From Yponomeuta sedellus (lineage: Eukaryota; Arthropoda; Insecta; Lepidoptera; Yponomeutidae), in the NCBI GenBank assembly GCA_934045075.1, contig OW203722.1, positions 7,285,303-7,349,302 of the forward strand: a DNA stretch of 64,000 nt. Direction: 5' to 3'. The position numbers were made by a program, and so were the translations under genes. Of this stretch, positions 42,214-51,826 are shown piece after piece (within the stretch, counting starts at the first letter, position 1; every line of letters begins with the position of its first letter). The notes under the pieces were generated by a model, which saw nothing but the letters and a program-made list of their open reading frames with translations, ran no database searches and was not told where the DNA came from.

Positions 42214-42545
42214 AATGCCGGGATTCGAACCCGCGACCTCTGGCTATCCGTGCCAGCGCTCTTTCCAACTAATATAATCATGTGGGTACAGCGATATCAT
42301 TCCGATGTAAAACCCAAGTGCAAAGTAGGTACCTACTCGGGGCTGCAAGTGATGCCTATTACTTCAGCAAGATGTCGCTGCCTGTACGTAATACAGAGAA
42401 TATTGTAAAGAGGTTCGAAATTTCACTGATGCCGGTGAGTCGCCTATTAGCTCAGTTGGATAGAGAGCTGGCACGGATAGCCAGAGGTCGCGGGTTCGAA
42501 TCCCGGCATGGGTGGAATATTTAGCATCTAAATAGGTTTTTATAA
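42214..42545. mobile_element. tRNA-cassette repeat C, copy 7, fold-back with full plus unit
   Basis: A minus piece 42214-42270 ('GCCGGGATTCGAACCCGCGA' to 'TCTTTCCAACT') abuts a plus unit from 'AATATAATCATGTGGGTACA' through the leader, cassette (about 42442-42514) and 'TAAATAGGTTTTT'. One of two copies showing the long 5' leader. Confidence 0.9.
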
Positions 42546-42645
42546 ATAAATATATTGAAATTTGTATCGAAAAACCAACTGACAGTTTTCGATCTTACTG
42601 TGATCGATTGGTGACTGAAATGTAATCGATACAACAACTTTAAGG

Positions 42646-43011
42646 CGCTTTGTGGTGCTGACTGGCGCCACCAATGGAAAAATATAGCTTGTTTGATAAT
42701 ACGTTTCTAAAAAATAACATGGGAAATCTTAATAACATACACTCTAGAACCTAGGATCGATAGACTAGAACTTTAATCGATTTCCGCTAAGAACGGCCGT
42801 TTTTGGCGGAGAGTGATTAAATTTATTGGTTGTTGAGTCAAGGCTCTAGACTATAAGTTCTAAAAATAGTTGTCATAGTTCTAATTTATCATGTTATTTC
42901 TCATGGTCACTTGTAGATAAAAACGTATTCTATTATATCTCAATATATCTATTGTAAAAAACAAGTTATGATCTTTTTCCATTGGTTGCGCTAGCACCCC
43001 GAAGCGCCTGT
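42646..43011. mobile_element. MITE family O, copy 2, long form
   Basis: Ends 'AGGCGCTTTGTGGTGCTGAC' and, inverted, 'AGGCGCTTCGGGGTGCTAGC', each followed by a 'CACCAATGGAAAAA'-like word. The interior is twice as long as copy 1 and may hold another insertion ('GATCGATAGACTAGAAC'). Confidence 0.7.
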
Positions 43012-43260
43012 GTGTCTACGATCTAGTGTTATCAATGCCAAGCCCATGGAATATGAAATAATAAATGTATTTTGCACTTTGTTTGAGTATGCCTTTTGTT
43101 CTATTTGTTCCATGTGTGGCGCCTATGAGAAGTGCCGGCCATCAGAATGGGTTTCTAGTATGTGTCTTGATGAGTTGGCTCTAGTCTCGCCGGGGAAGTA
43201 TGTGAGGTCAGACAATTACTTCCATCCGAGAATAGCTTAATAAAGTGAGCTACAGAACAA
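43012..43260 (+). other. Short open frame with AATAAA, origin unknown
   Basis: A 76-codon frame (43010-43240) with several Cys ('FCSICSMCGAYEKC') ends six bases before 'AATAAAG'. It could be a retrocopy or scrap of a mobile gene; no homolog recognised and the first codons lie in MITE O. Confidence 0.2.
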
Positions 43261-43439
43261 GCGTGGCTTCGTCATGTGCTAATAATTAACATTTGTAAAT
43301 GCGAAGTGCCCGGCAGATAACTTGAACAAAAGTTCGTACAGTCTGCTAGAATTTCAGCCCAGCCGAAATATGTTCATGAAAAGTTAAAGACGTTTGTTTA
43401 AGTTATATGTGGGGCTTTACATCATTTATTGTAATTAAT

Positions 43440-43705
43440 TTGTTTAAAAACCTATTTAGAGGCTAAAAATTTCACCCATGCCGGGATTCGAACCCATATA
43501 TACATACAGAGAATATTGTAAAGAGGTTCGAAATTTTACTGATGCCGTGAGTCGCCCATTGGCTCAATTGGTAGAGCGCTGGTACGGATAGCCAGAGGTT
43601 GCGGGTTCGAATCCCGGCATGGGTGAAATTTTTAGCCTCTAAATAGGTTTTTAAATTTGTTCCTTAGCACGGGTTAGTGCATTAAAAATAAAAATAGTGT
43701 AATTA
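43440..43705. mobile_element. tRNA-cassette repeat C, copy 8, fold-back
   Basis: Minus piece 43440-43497 ('AAAAACCTATTTAGAGGC', 'GCCGGGATTCGAACCC') then, after 'ATATATACATA', a plus unit with part leader, cassette (about 43552-43624, 'TTGGCTCAATTGGTAGAGCG') and a full 3' end. Confidence 0.9.
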
Positions 43706-43759
43706 ATTTGTTTATTTAATTTATTATATTATTATTCTTATTACAACACATCACATCAT

Positions 43760-43985
43760 ATCATACTATCGTATAATACTAATATTATAAAAGCGAATGT
43801 TTACTACTTTACTACGTTTAGTACTTCTTCACGTTTAACTGGCTCGAGCGATTTTAATAAAATTTGGTATGGAGTTAGCCGACGCCCTGGATTAACACAT
43901 AGGCAACGTTTTACTGCGGGAAAATATTTTATTTCCATGGGAAAATAGATAAATCGCGGGCAACACCGCGATGCACAGCCAATTT
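43760..43985 (+). mobile_element. Helitron-like repeat U
   Basis: 'TAATACTAATATTATAAAAG', 'CGAATGTTT', 'AACTGGCTCGAGCGATTTT', then 'CGCGGGCAACACCGCG' (hairpin) close to the end 'GCACAGCCAAT'. Recognised as the lepidopteran Helitron-type repeat ending in a hairpin plus CTAGT; here the terminal word has decayed. Confidence 0.5.
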
Positions 43986-44459
43986 ATTATACTTCAGTTG
44001 AATTACCGATGGTATCCATTTCGAAAAAAAAATCTTACGTTGCCTTCACTTTTTATATTTCGAAGCAGTATCGGATCATGCAGTTTATCACTTCAAAAGA
44101 GTGATTTTATATCCAATTGGTCGAGCCGCGTGAACTGTAATCCAACTATTACGTGGGACGGCGATATTGCAGGCATCTGCAGTCGAGTCTCGTTTTAAAA
44201 AGTTTCTTAGAAAATCTTGGCACATTGTAGCGTGGCTCCGCCGGACGACCCCGGCCGAGGAATGAGCTTGTAAAACGCAAAATAACCTTTCTAGAAAACT
44301 TGGGGTAAACAGGTTCTGTAGCATATTGCCGGAGCAATTTCAAACTCGGCAAAAGGAAGTTCAAAAATTTCAAAAAAACAAATTTCTTAGTGCGCCGCTT
44401 CTTATTTCGGTCAGTTTTTAATTAAATACTTTCTTGAGGAATATTTTTTTTATAAACGT
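43986..44459. other. Possible LINE C-terminal scrap, otherwise unassigned
   Basis: Around 44105-44240 the plus frame ('RVSF', then 'KKFLRKSWHIVAWLRR') vaguely resembles a LINE C-terminal region. Frames on the minus strand (44088-44373) are probably shadows. Weak evidence. Confidence 0.25.
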
Positions 44460-44610
44460 TTTGATACAGGGCTTCCTCTCAGATAGTGAGTATGGGCCTA
44501 ATTACCACGCGTGCCCGCCGCGTTTAAGCAAATTTCAAGCGCTGAGGTATTTGAACACGTCAGAAACTAAAGTGTCCTAACGATGTTTTCCTTCACAGTT
44601 AGCGAGTGAT
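44460..44610 (-). repeat. SINE-E fragment
   Basis: 'GGGCTTCCTCTCAGATAGTG', 'TAATTACCACGCGTGCCCGC', 'AAGCGCTGAGGTATTTGAAC' and 'TTCACAGTTAGCGAGTGATA'. Confidence 0.65.
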
Positions 44611-44626
44611 ATTGCTGCTATAATAT

Positions 44627-44995
44627 CGTTCGTTATCAACCCTTGTCTGTCCCCACTGCTGGGGCACGGGTCTCTTCCTGCATCGCAGGAAGGTTAGGCC
44701 ATACTCCACCATGGGGGCCAAGTCCGGGTTGGAGGAGGATTGTAAGACAGTGGCGGGCCTTACTGTCAGAAGTTATCAAGCCGCCCATAAGGGCTCTGAC
44801 ATGGCTTAACGACTGCCATTACATGACAGCTGGCAACAACGGCTTAACGTGCCTTGCGAAGCACGGAAGCGCTCGGAAAAATGCCACTAGCGCTAATCAC
44901 GGGACGGTCACCCATCCTGCACCTGACCGCACCTGTTGTTGCTTAACTCAAGTGATTGATTCCAATTACTCGGTTTGCCTAGGCCACGAGCGCTT
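44627..44995 (-). mobile_element. 5S-like SINE-B, copy 8, full length
   Basis: Flanked by CTATAATAT on both sides (44618-44626 and 44996-45004), so both ends are defined; length 369 bp. Minus strand: head 'AAGCGCTCGTGGCCTAGGC', 5S-like 'TTAAGCAACAACAGGTGCGG', 'TCAGGTGCAGGATGGGTGAC', body and tail 'GACAAGGGTTGATAACGAAC'. The best reference copy. Confidence 0.95.
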
Positions 44996-45004
44996 CTATA
45001 ATAT

Positions 45005-46719
45005 AACATAGCTATAATATATCTTCACAAAATAAGAATTCATTATTTCCTTGAAAAAAAAAATGACATTTTTCATTCCTTTGAAAAATAATACCACAAA
45101 CCAATTGCATGAGGCAAGAGCTATTTATCATATTAAACGTATTTTCAGACAGAATATTTTCCGCTCTTTTGAAGCAAATAAGGATTCGATTCCGTTTTAT
45201 TAGAGTTGAACGCGAAAGCAATAAACTGGCAAAAGAATCCAGACAACTACGCTTCCCACTGGCGCGTCGTGAAACTAAAAGTAAGTATATTTTTCGAGAG
45301 AGATTCTCAAATGTAACAGTGACGGAGCAAATGACAGAGCATTAAATCTCGAGCAGTCCTTCACCCGGAATGGTCTTGAAATTTTTATTTCCACTAATAG
45401 ATGGGAGCGTGAGGAGGACCGACGCGAGAGGCCTCTTCACGCCAATTCTTTTCATGACTCAACATTTTTCGTGAATAACTTGGGCCTTTGCCCTTAGCAC
45501 GCCTTTGTGGGGATCACATATTACTTAACTACTTGGCGATTTATGTGGCGGCGTATTATGCGGTGAATGTATTATGCGCCGTCAACCTTTCGAAATCTTC
45601 GGCTATTGTATTCACGAAATATGAGTGTTGGTCATTTTACTCGAATCATCGTCTAGAGTTAGCTAAGTGGAGATTTATCCATCGTTTCTCATACAAAGAC
45701 AATGTGGTAATCTATTGTTAGTAGGCAAAGTTGGACAAAAATGCGGACAATTGATTCCTATCTTTTATAACCATTATTCCGGTGTACAAATAGGAATTTT
45801 CTTACCTTATCTCACAAAAAATGTACTGATAGTTGTAAATAATAGAGCAAAAGATTGCTACGAGAAACTAATGAAATAATGCTCTAAAAGTTTTAATTTA
45901 CGCGAAAGCACAAGCTGGATAAGTTTTACGCTGTAATTTTAGGTAATCCGATTTGGAACAGAAAAACAGCGGTACAGAGTCGTACGAATCATGAATAAGA
46001 TATGACGTATGAAATATGAGGATATCAGTCAGAGATATGGCCGGCGTAGGTCGTATAATGAGCACAACTTTCCCTACAATGACTGCTTTTATCTTTTCGC
46101 GTGTTCATTCATTACTCGGTATCTCTGATACACTCTCCTTCGTTTCTGTTCGAAATACAAAAAGAGAGTTTTCTTCTTTATCGCGGAGTTAATGGCGGCA
46201 TTTTATCGACTGCCAGACAGCGAAGCGTGATGAATTATTGCGCCAATAGAAATCATAAGCGAATTATTGTTCCCCTTTATGTCGCCCAGCTTCATTGTTA
46301 CTGTAATTTTCGACGTCAACGCTATTCGCTTCTCTATAGAATGGTAAGGATTTTTATGTTGTGTTATGTGCCAAATCTGGCAAAAGTAATAATATGTAGT
46401 ATTTAGTTAGATCGTGTCATTATTTGGTATATGAGTGAGGCGTGAATGGGTATTGGTATTGTAAAGATGTTATTAAAGCAAAAAGGTTGACTTTGCCAAA
46501 CTGCGCAGCAGTTTATCGCCAGTTATTTACTTAAGTATTTTATTGTAACTTTATGTATGTTTATAATTGCGATACGTCTAACATGTAATGGTTTATGTAA
46601 GCATATTATCTTTAGGTATAAGTATGTATGTTCAATATTGATATTTGCACCAATTACCCGTCTCACTTTTCCGTTAGCAACTCTATATCGTAGGTTGTCT
46701 GGAAAAAAATGCTCCCCTT
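45005..46719. other. Unassigned 1.7 kb
   Basis: Several open frames of 60-100 codons on the plus strand (45109-45345, 45488-45721, 46101-46406). The first has 'SNKLAKESRQLRFPLARRE' followed by a donor-like 'AAAAGTAAGTA' at about 45278, so an exon is conceivable. None has a recognised domain. Confidence 0.3.
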
Positions 46720-46912
46720 TATATGTGCCCACAGCCGGGACACGGGTCTCTTCCTACATCGCAGGAAGGTTAGGCCATACTCCACCACGGGAGCCAACTC
46801 CGGGTCGGTGGAGGATTGTAAGACAGTGGCGGGCCTTACTGTCAGAAGTTATCAAGCCACCCATAACACCTCTGACATGGCTTTACGACTGCTATTAAAT
46901 GAAAGCCGGTAC
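46720..46912 (-). mobile_element. SINE-B, copy 9, 5'-truncated
   Basis: 'GGGACACGGGTCTCTTCCTA', 'CACCACGGGAGCCAACTCCG' and 'TTACTGTCAGAAGTTATCAA', ending 'GAAAGCCGGTACCAAG'. No 5S-like part. Confidence 0.85.
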
Positions 46913-46927
46913 CAAGTATTTGCTTAA

Positions 46928-47552
46928 GTATTTGCAAAATATATGAGTAAACTATAAAATATCTTTAAGTATTACTTCCGTTATAGGCTTTCGTTCAGGC
47001 CTTGACACGACATTAATATCAATTAATTAACTTAAATGGCCTCCAAGATACAAGAGGCAGATGCGAATGCTATTGAATTACGCAATTAAGGAGCCGCCGC
47101 GGCCAAACGTCAATTAATCAAGTAATAAATTGGGAACGGCATCGATGCTACAGCTATGGTTACACCAGTAGCTAAGTCAATAAGGTAAGTGAAGATAGCT
47201 CGTAGGTTATCTGAGCCCTGAGCCCCGCATTAAGTAATACGTACATAATAATTTAATTGTATTTTTACTACAAATGAGAAAAACTGATGTCTGTATCACA
47301 GGTTATTTTACCTAGCATAGACATCAGAGTTGCACATAGTGTAAGTAAGCTAACTCCTAATCTTAGGACTCTGACTAACAGATTATTTACTCTCTCAAGA
47401 CTTATTTTACTGTTACAAATAAACATTTTCATTTCATTTCATTTCAATATCTAGATTTACAAAAACAAAATTGTTTATTTCTTTATCGACTACATCTTTG
47501 TCCAAATACATTAGTATCTACTTGTAGGTACAAAGATACCTGGAGTCGGAAT
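46928..47552. other. Unassigned AT-rich DNA
   Basis: No exon or repeat recognised. Confidence 0.4.
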
Positions 47553-47920
47553 GATATCACTGTACCCACATGATAATACTATTTTTATTTTAGTTTAATA
47601 GTATAATCATGTGGGTACAGTGATATCATGCCAATGTAAAATCCTAACTGCAAAGTAGGTAGTCGGGGCTGTAAGTGATGCAATTTACTTAAGCCAGATG
47701 TCGCTGCCTGTATATAATACAGAGAATAGTGTAAAGAGGTTCGAAATTTCACTGATGCCGGTGAGTCGCCTATTAGCTTAGTTGGAAAGAGCGCTGGCAG
47801 GGATAGCCAGAGGTCGCGGGTTCGAATCCCAGCATGGGTGGAATTTTTGGCCTCTAAATAGGTTTTTAAAATTGTCCTTAGCACGGGTTAGTGCATTAAA
47901 AATAAAAATAGTATAGGTAC
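47553..47920. mobile_element. tRNA-cassette repeat C, copy 9, fold-back leader plus full unit
   Basis: 47550-47570 carries an inverted leader piece ('GATATCACTGTACCCACATG'), then 'ATACTATTTTTATTTTAG', then the plus unit from 'TAATCATGTGGGTACAGTGA' through cassette (about 47764-47837) to 'AAAAATAAAAATAGTATA'. 'ATACTATTTTTATTTT' on the left mirrors the right end, so the unit could also be read as having terminal inverted repeats. Confidence 0.85.
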
Positions 47921-47924
47921 CCTA

Positions 47925-48110
47925 TTACTAAGATCTGTCCGTCTGTCAGCAATGTATGTCATGAACCGTGATAGCTAGACAGTTCCAATTTTTACAGATG
48001 ATATATTTCTGTAATCGCTAAAACAACAAATACTAAGAGCAAGGTAAAATAAATAGTTATGTGGGATTCCTATAAAAACATGATTTCTTTGCCGTTTTAT
48101 GCTAAATATT
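47925..48110 (+). repeat. Lepidopteran 'ACCCTATTACTAAG' repeat, fragment
   Basis: 'ACCCTATTACTAAGATCTGT', 'CATGAACCGTGATAGCTAGA' and 'CAACAAATACTAAGAGCAAG', then 'TTTGCCG'. Recognised as the inner part of the repeat whose outer part is at 63608-64000. Confidence 0.6.
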
Positions 48111-48845
48111 AATATTTAGTTGTATATTCACTTTAAAAAAAAAAGAATTGTAGCTTTGTAGTATCTAAACTTTAGGTTTATTTTAGTTTGGATAGTTGCG
48201 CCCACACGTTGGCGGCTTGAGGTTACGCATTACGATTTTTCTACACGCGATATTCTCCAAAAATATCTGTGATATATGGAAAATGTTTATGGAAAGTGTA
48301 GGCTTGTATTAAATGTTTACTTGGGAAATAAAACACGCGAAAATATTTCCCCCTACCATATCAGTACGCGAGTAAAAATACGTCAGAAAAAAAAATCGCG
48401 GCAGAAAAAAACTCTAATTTGGATAGCCTTCAATGCTTTCTGTCACGCACAGTATGTCAAACTTTGTCATTTGTAATTCGGAATGAAATCATCAAACAAC
48501 CTCTAATTATCAGCCAAACTTCAGAGATATTTCAGAATTAAATAACGTAGACTTGAAACAGAATTACTGGCCGTAAAAAGTACACAATCAGCGAAAGAGT
48601 AAAAAAAGAAAGGGGTGGCGAAAAGAGAAAGTTACAACTCAAGGCTAACAAAGTGTCCAATCAAAAATTCATTTCTCATTACGACGACGACAGAATTTGA
48701 CGGAAGTTTTTTTGGTCAAAGGAATAATACGTTGATTAAAGAATCTAAGAAGATACTCCAGACGGCTAGCTTCAGTCGTCGCATAAACTTTGCACACTTA
48801 AAAATCTTTTAGAAAACACAAAATATAAGAGTAGATACTAATTCA
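48111..48845. other. Unassigned AT-rich DNA
   Basis: Lys-rich short frames (48276-48476, 48615-48812) follow composition. No exon recognised. Confidence 0.4.
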
Positions 48846-48968
48846 GTCTGTTAGCTTTTAGAATATATCTCAGCTACTATCGAATAAAATTGAATATATT
48901 CGTGTAATAGAAATATCGGAACTAATATGACACAACTTTACAAAGTTTTTCAAAATAGTGTAAAAAGT

Positions 48969-49808
48969 CAAGTGTTGTTCGCATCGTCGGTCGATGAATT
49001 GCAGACATAAGTCACGGTAATGGATGAGGCTTTTAAAAGGAAAGGTATGAACATGAATGTGAGTAAGACGAAAGTACTGGTCTTTGAAAACGATGATGAA
49101 ATGACTGAGTGCAAGATAACGATTAGGGGCGAAAGAGTGGAACAAGTAAAAGAATTTTTCTATTTGGGGAGCCTCTGTACGAGAGATGGAAAGTGTGAAG
49201 GAGATATAGAAAGAAGAGTAAAATCGGTAAATTGTGTAAACGGTGCCTTGCACTTCATTGTGTGCAACCGAAATATCTCCAAAAGAGCTAGATTGGCTAT
49301 TCAAAGTGGCGTGCTGGTCCCAACACTTATGTATGGTAGCGAGACTTGGGTGTGGCAAAAGAAGCAAGAAAGTAGAATTAATGCAGTTGAAATGAGGTCC
49401 TTGAGAAGTATGTGTAGTGTTACTTTGAATGAAAGGATACGCAATAGTCTGATTAGAGAACGTTGTGGACTGAAAGAGGATGTAGTGACTAGAATCGAGA
49501 AAGGAATGTTGCGTTGGTTTGGACATGTGGAGAGGATGAAGGAAGAAAGATTGACGAAACAAATATATATTGCGAATGTGAGTGGAAGGGCTGGTAGGGG
49601 ACGTCCCAGACGGACTTACATCGACCAAATAGGGGATGTATTAGCAAAGGGAAAGATAAAAAGTACCCGGAACCGGCGTGCGTGCATGCAACGACTTATG
49701 AACGTTGATGAAGCGAAGGTGATCTGTCAGGATCGTGGCAAGTGGCAATCCCTGGTCTCTGCCTACCCCTCTGGGATACAAGCGTGATGTTATGTATGTA
49801 TGTATGAA
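48969..49808 (+). mobile_element. LINE-F, 5'-truncated, inserted in a MITE
   Basis: Runs from just after 'AAAAAGT' (48962-48968) to a TATG-type tail 'GTTATGTATGTATGTATG' and the second 'AAAAAGT' (49809-49815). Contains the frame at 49020-49787. The three other copies in the window (10192, 33057, 59034) are shorter. Confidence 0.9.
49020..49787 (+). CDS. LINE-F reverse transcriptase, C-terminal 255 residues
   Basis: Longest recognisable coding fragment of the window, open to the natural stop. The retained part starts just after the RT active site: 'MNVSKTKVLVFE' (the conserved N-x-x-K-T-K-x-x-V block), 'VKEFFYLGSL' with the usual Y-L-G, 'PTLMYGSETW', 'EMRSLRSM', then 'RWFGHVERM' and 'GRGRPRRTYIDQI', the C-terminal features of many insect LINE proteins. 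The endonuclease and the RT catalytic Asp residues are missing. The Met at 49020 is merely the first Met; translation as such is unlikely. The opposite-strand 252-codon frame (48870-49628) is a shadow. Confidence 0.85.
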   Translation: MDEAFKRKGMNMNVSKTKVLVFENDDEMTECKITIRGERVEQVKEFFYLGSLCTRDGKCEGDIERRVKSVNCVNGALHFIVCNRNISKRARLAIQSGVLVPTLMYGSETWVWQKKQESRINAVEMRSLRSMCSVTLNERIRNSLIRERCGLKEDVVTRIEKGMLRWFGHVERMKEERLTKQIYIANVSGRAGRGRPRRTYIDQIGDVLAKGKIKSTRNRRACMQRLMNVDEAKVICQDRGKWQSLVSAYPSGIQA

Positions 49809-50045
49809 AAAAAGTTTTATACACAACAGGAAGTAGTATTACACTAGTGTGCTTTCGGCGAAAACCAAAGCATACTCTAGAGCCCGAGGAATATTCTAAA
49901 AGCTAACATACTGTAGTTTCTTACAATTTTTTTTTGTTTATATACGTATTAATAATAATAATAATACATTTAGATCAAATCATACAACCATTTTGACGCG
50001 CTTGTTCAGTTCTGATGCGCAAAATCATAAAATATCCTGATGCCG

Positions 50046-50238
50046 CAACCAGGGCCCTGTTTCATAGAATTACAATTCAAATGAATTGTAATTTAACTAG
50101 GATGATAGTTTATCATGACAGTTCAATGTACATAGCAAAGTCGACCAACCTACAGAATACCGTTAGGAAGACTTACCACGCAATGTACATCGAATTGTCA
50201 TAATAAACTATGATTGGAGTTTCATGACCCCTGGGTAC
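50046..50238. mobile_element. MITE family L
   Basis: Ends 'CCAGGGCCCTGTTTCATAGA' and, inverted, 'CCCAGGGGTCATGAAACTCC'. Inner arms 'AGTTTATCATGACAGTTCAA' and 'GAATTGTCATAATAAACT' also pair. No ORF. Confidence 0.75.
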
Positions 50239-50467
50239 CGTTTACAAAGAGACTCCTCAACGGTTAGTAGTAGAATGGGCATACCTATGCGTTAAATTCT
50301 GAAGAAGATGAAGAAAGTGTAATTATACAAGTGAAATTTATTTCATCCGCAGAGTATAAGGCAGTCTTATCATTAACAATGCTGTTTTCCAGATAATCGT
50401 ATCATAAGCATTTTATTTTATATTTACAATCCTTTATATCCAATACAGGATTTGCTATAGATATAAA
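50239..50467. other. Unassigned AT-rich DNA
   Basis: Nothing recognised before the hammerhead-like motif. Confidence 0.4.
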
Positions 50468-50529
50468 CTTGTGAGCCTGAGGATGCCTCGTGTTAGAGGC
50501 GAAACGCGTCGCGCTTTTTCTCACACAAG
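50468..50529 (+). ncRNA. Hammerhead-ribozyme-like motif
   Basis: Outer arms CTTGTGAG (50468-50475) and CTCACACAAG (50520-50529) pair with a two-base bulge. Core CTGAGGA at 50477-50483 fits CUGANGA. Helix II GCCTC (50485-50489) with GAGGC (50496-50500). GAAAC at 50501-50505, then GCG-TCG-CGC as a short third helix. Departures: one extra T between core and helix II and a bulged C in helix III. Similar motifs sit in Penelope-like retroelements. Activity not shown. Confidence 0.4.
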
Positions 50530-50689
50530 TATTTGGTGTCGGTGTGTTTGTCTTGCTTCAGCTTGAAAAAGTGTGAGGGAGGGCAGTGCATTAACTAACC
50601 GCATGGTACTTGTGGGATTTTAGGCTTAATTTAGAAAAGTTGTTTTCGCATTTTAATGCTATTAATTGCATTAATGCTATATGCGGGTG

Positions 50690-50898
50690 TCGTAAAAGGC
50701 GACTAAGGGACACAAACCGGGGGGTGGGCAGCAGCGCCCCCCGCAGTACAATTCCAGCAAACTGCGATGCCCAACCCGCATGCCCAGCGTGGGGATTATG
50801 GGCATTGCCCCCCAATGATGGCACAACTTTGCGCTATGACGCTCATCAGGGGAGGGCTATGTCCAGCAGTGGACTAATATAGCCTGAAGAAGAAGAAG
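50690..50898 (+). mobile_element. SINE-A (GAA-tail), 5'-truncated with TSD
   Basis: 'GCGGGTGTCGTAAAAGGCGA' to 'TATAGCCTGAAGAAGAAG'. 'AATGCTATA' lies on both sides (about 50671-50680 and 50899-50908). Body nearly complete. Confidence 0.9.
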
Positions 50899-50902
50899 AA
50901 TG

Positions 50903-51747
50903 CTATAAATATAAAAAAATATGCAGTCCTGCTATGCCAAAAAAGAAATATACGGCTTTCTTCTAAAATTTCGCGAATTGAGCTTCTATGGTCCGCTTTT
51001 AGTGATTAAATCAAGGCAAAATTGTGTTGAATAATTAGAATTCAGAAAACCAGCGAATGTAAAAGAATTGAGATTCATTGGGTTAATTAATCAACCTGAC
51101 CAATCGCGAGGGAGAAGGATGCATAGCTGAAAATAACTCTTGTGCTGCCTGTACAAGAGGATTTACTCTCGCGTTCCTATATTTATTAATTAATGTAGGT
51201 GGTGAAGACTCCTTGGAATTATTTTATAGTTCTGTATATTTTTTCCTTTTGACTTTTCTCTCTCATGTCACTCATGCTGTAATATTGTTGTCGTCACCAT
51301 CTCGTTGCCCATTTTTTGTGTTATTTTCATATTATAATACGTTTTACCCGTTTTCCATTAGTTTCCTTCTTTACATAGTCCATTCCGTAATAGTAGGTAT
51401 TTTATTGTACTTGTTTTTTTTTATTGCTGCTTGCTGCTTACTGAATTCGCTTTGAATGTAAACAAGGTTTCCCTTTCACGCAGCAGGTATATTTCTTGCT
51501 AACGCAAAATCGCTCTTTGCAGAAAACTGTGCTTCCCCAAACAATCTTTTTTTTTTTTTTAGAAAAGTAGTTTGTTAAAGCTAAAAGCACAATGAGCTTA
51601 GGTACGCTACATACGCGTCGCCACGTGAGATCAAGAGGACGAGTCTCCGAAATGCATAGTTGTTCAATATAGTCATATTAGTCCGGTAATGGTTGTTTCA
51701 TTCACACTATCGATAGTCTAGTAACCTATCACATTGCAATGGTATAA
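50903..51747. other. Unassigned AT-rich DNA
   Basis: The 80-codon frame 51213-51455 is a T-rich, Phe/Leu-rich stretch without an exon signature. Nothing else recognised. Confidence 0.4.
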
Positions 51748-51826
51748 CCCGTGCTATTTAACTCGGTGCCTCGCGCGTTTCGACCTTCTTCGCGAGAGAT
51801 GCCTATTTAAGTTGTGCGGGTTTTAC
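51748..51826. repeat. Imperfect hairpin S
   Basis: 'GGTATAACCCGTGC', 'TATTTAACTC' and 'GGTGCCTCGCG' pair imperfectly with 'CGCGAGAGATGCC', 'TATTTAAGTT' and 'GTGCGGGTTTTACC'. Stem about 30 bp with bulges; small loop with 'TTTCGACCTT'. Confidence 0.6.

Larger units (their letters stand above)
48846..49917. mobile_element. MITE family G, copy 4, split by LINE-F
   Basis: Left half 48846-48968 ('GTCTGTTAGCTTTTAGAATA' to 'TTTTTCAAAATAGTG'), right half from 49809 ('TTTTATACACAACAGGAAGT' to 'TCTAAAAGCTAACA'). Copy 1 (13702-13911) shows the same sequence joined. 'AAAAAGT' at the junctions is the likely target duplication. Confidence 0.88.

Noticed and set aside
44890..44975. A 5S rRNA gene
   Set aside because: Only the promoter-like part resembles 5S rRNA, and it is fused to a SINE body with a target duplication.
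44643..45011. 122-codon open frame
   Set aside because: Lies entirely in SINE-B copy 8. The same peptide recurs at every SINE-B copy.
48870..49628. 252-codon open frame on the minus strand
   Set aside because: It is the antisense shadow of the LINE-F reverse transcriptase frame, which has clear RT motifs.
51213..51455. Hydrophobic 80-codon frame
   Set aside because: T-rich composition alone gives Phe and Leu; no splice pair or conserved motif.
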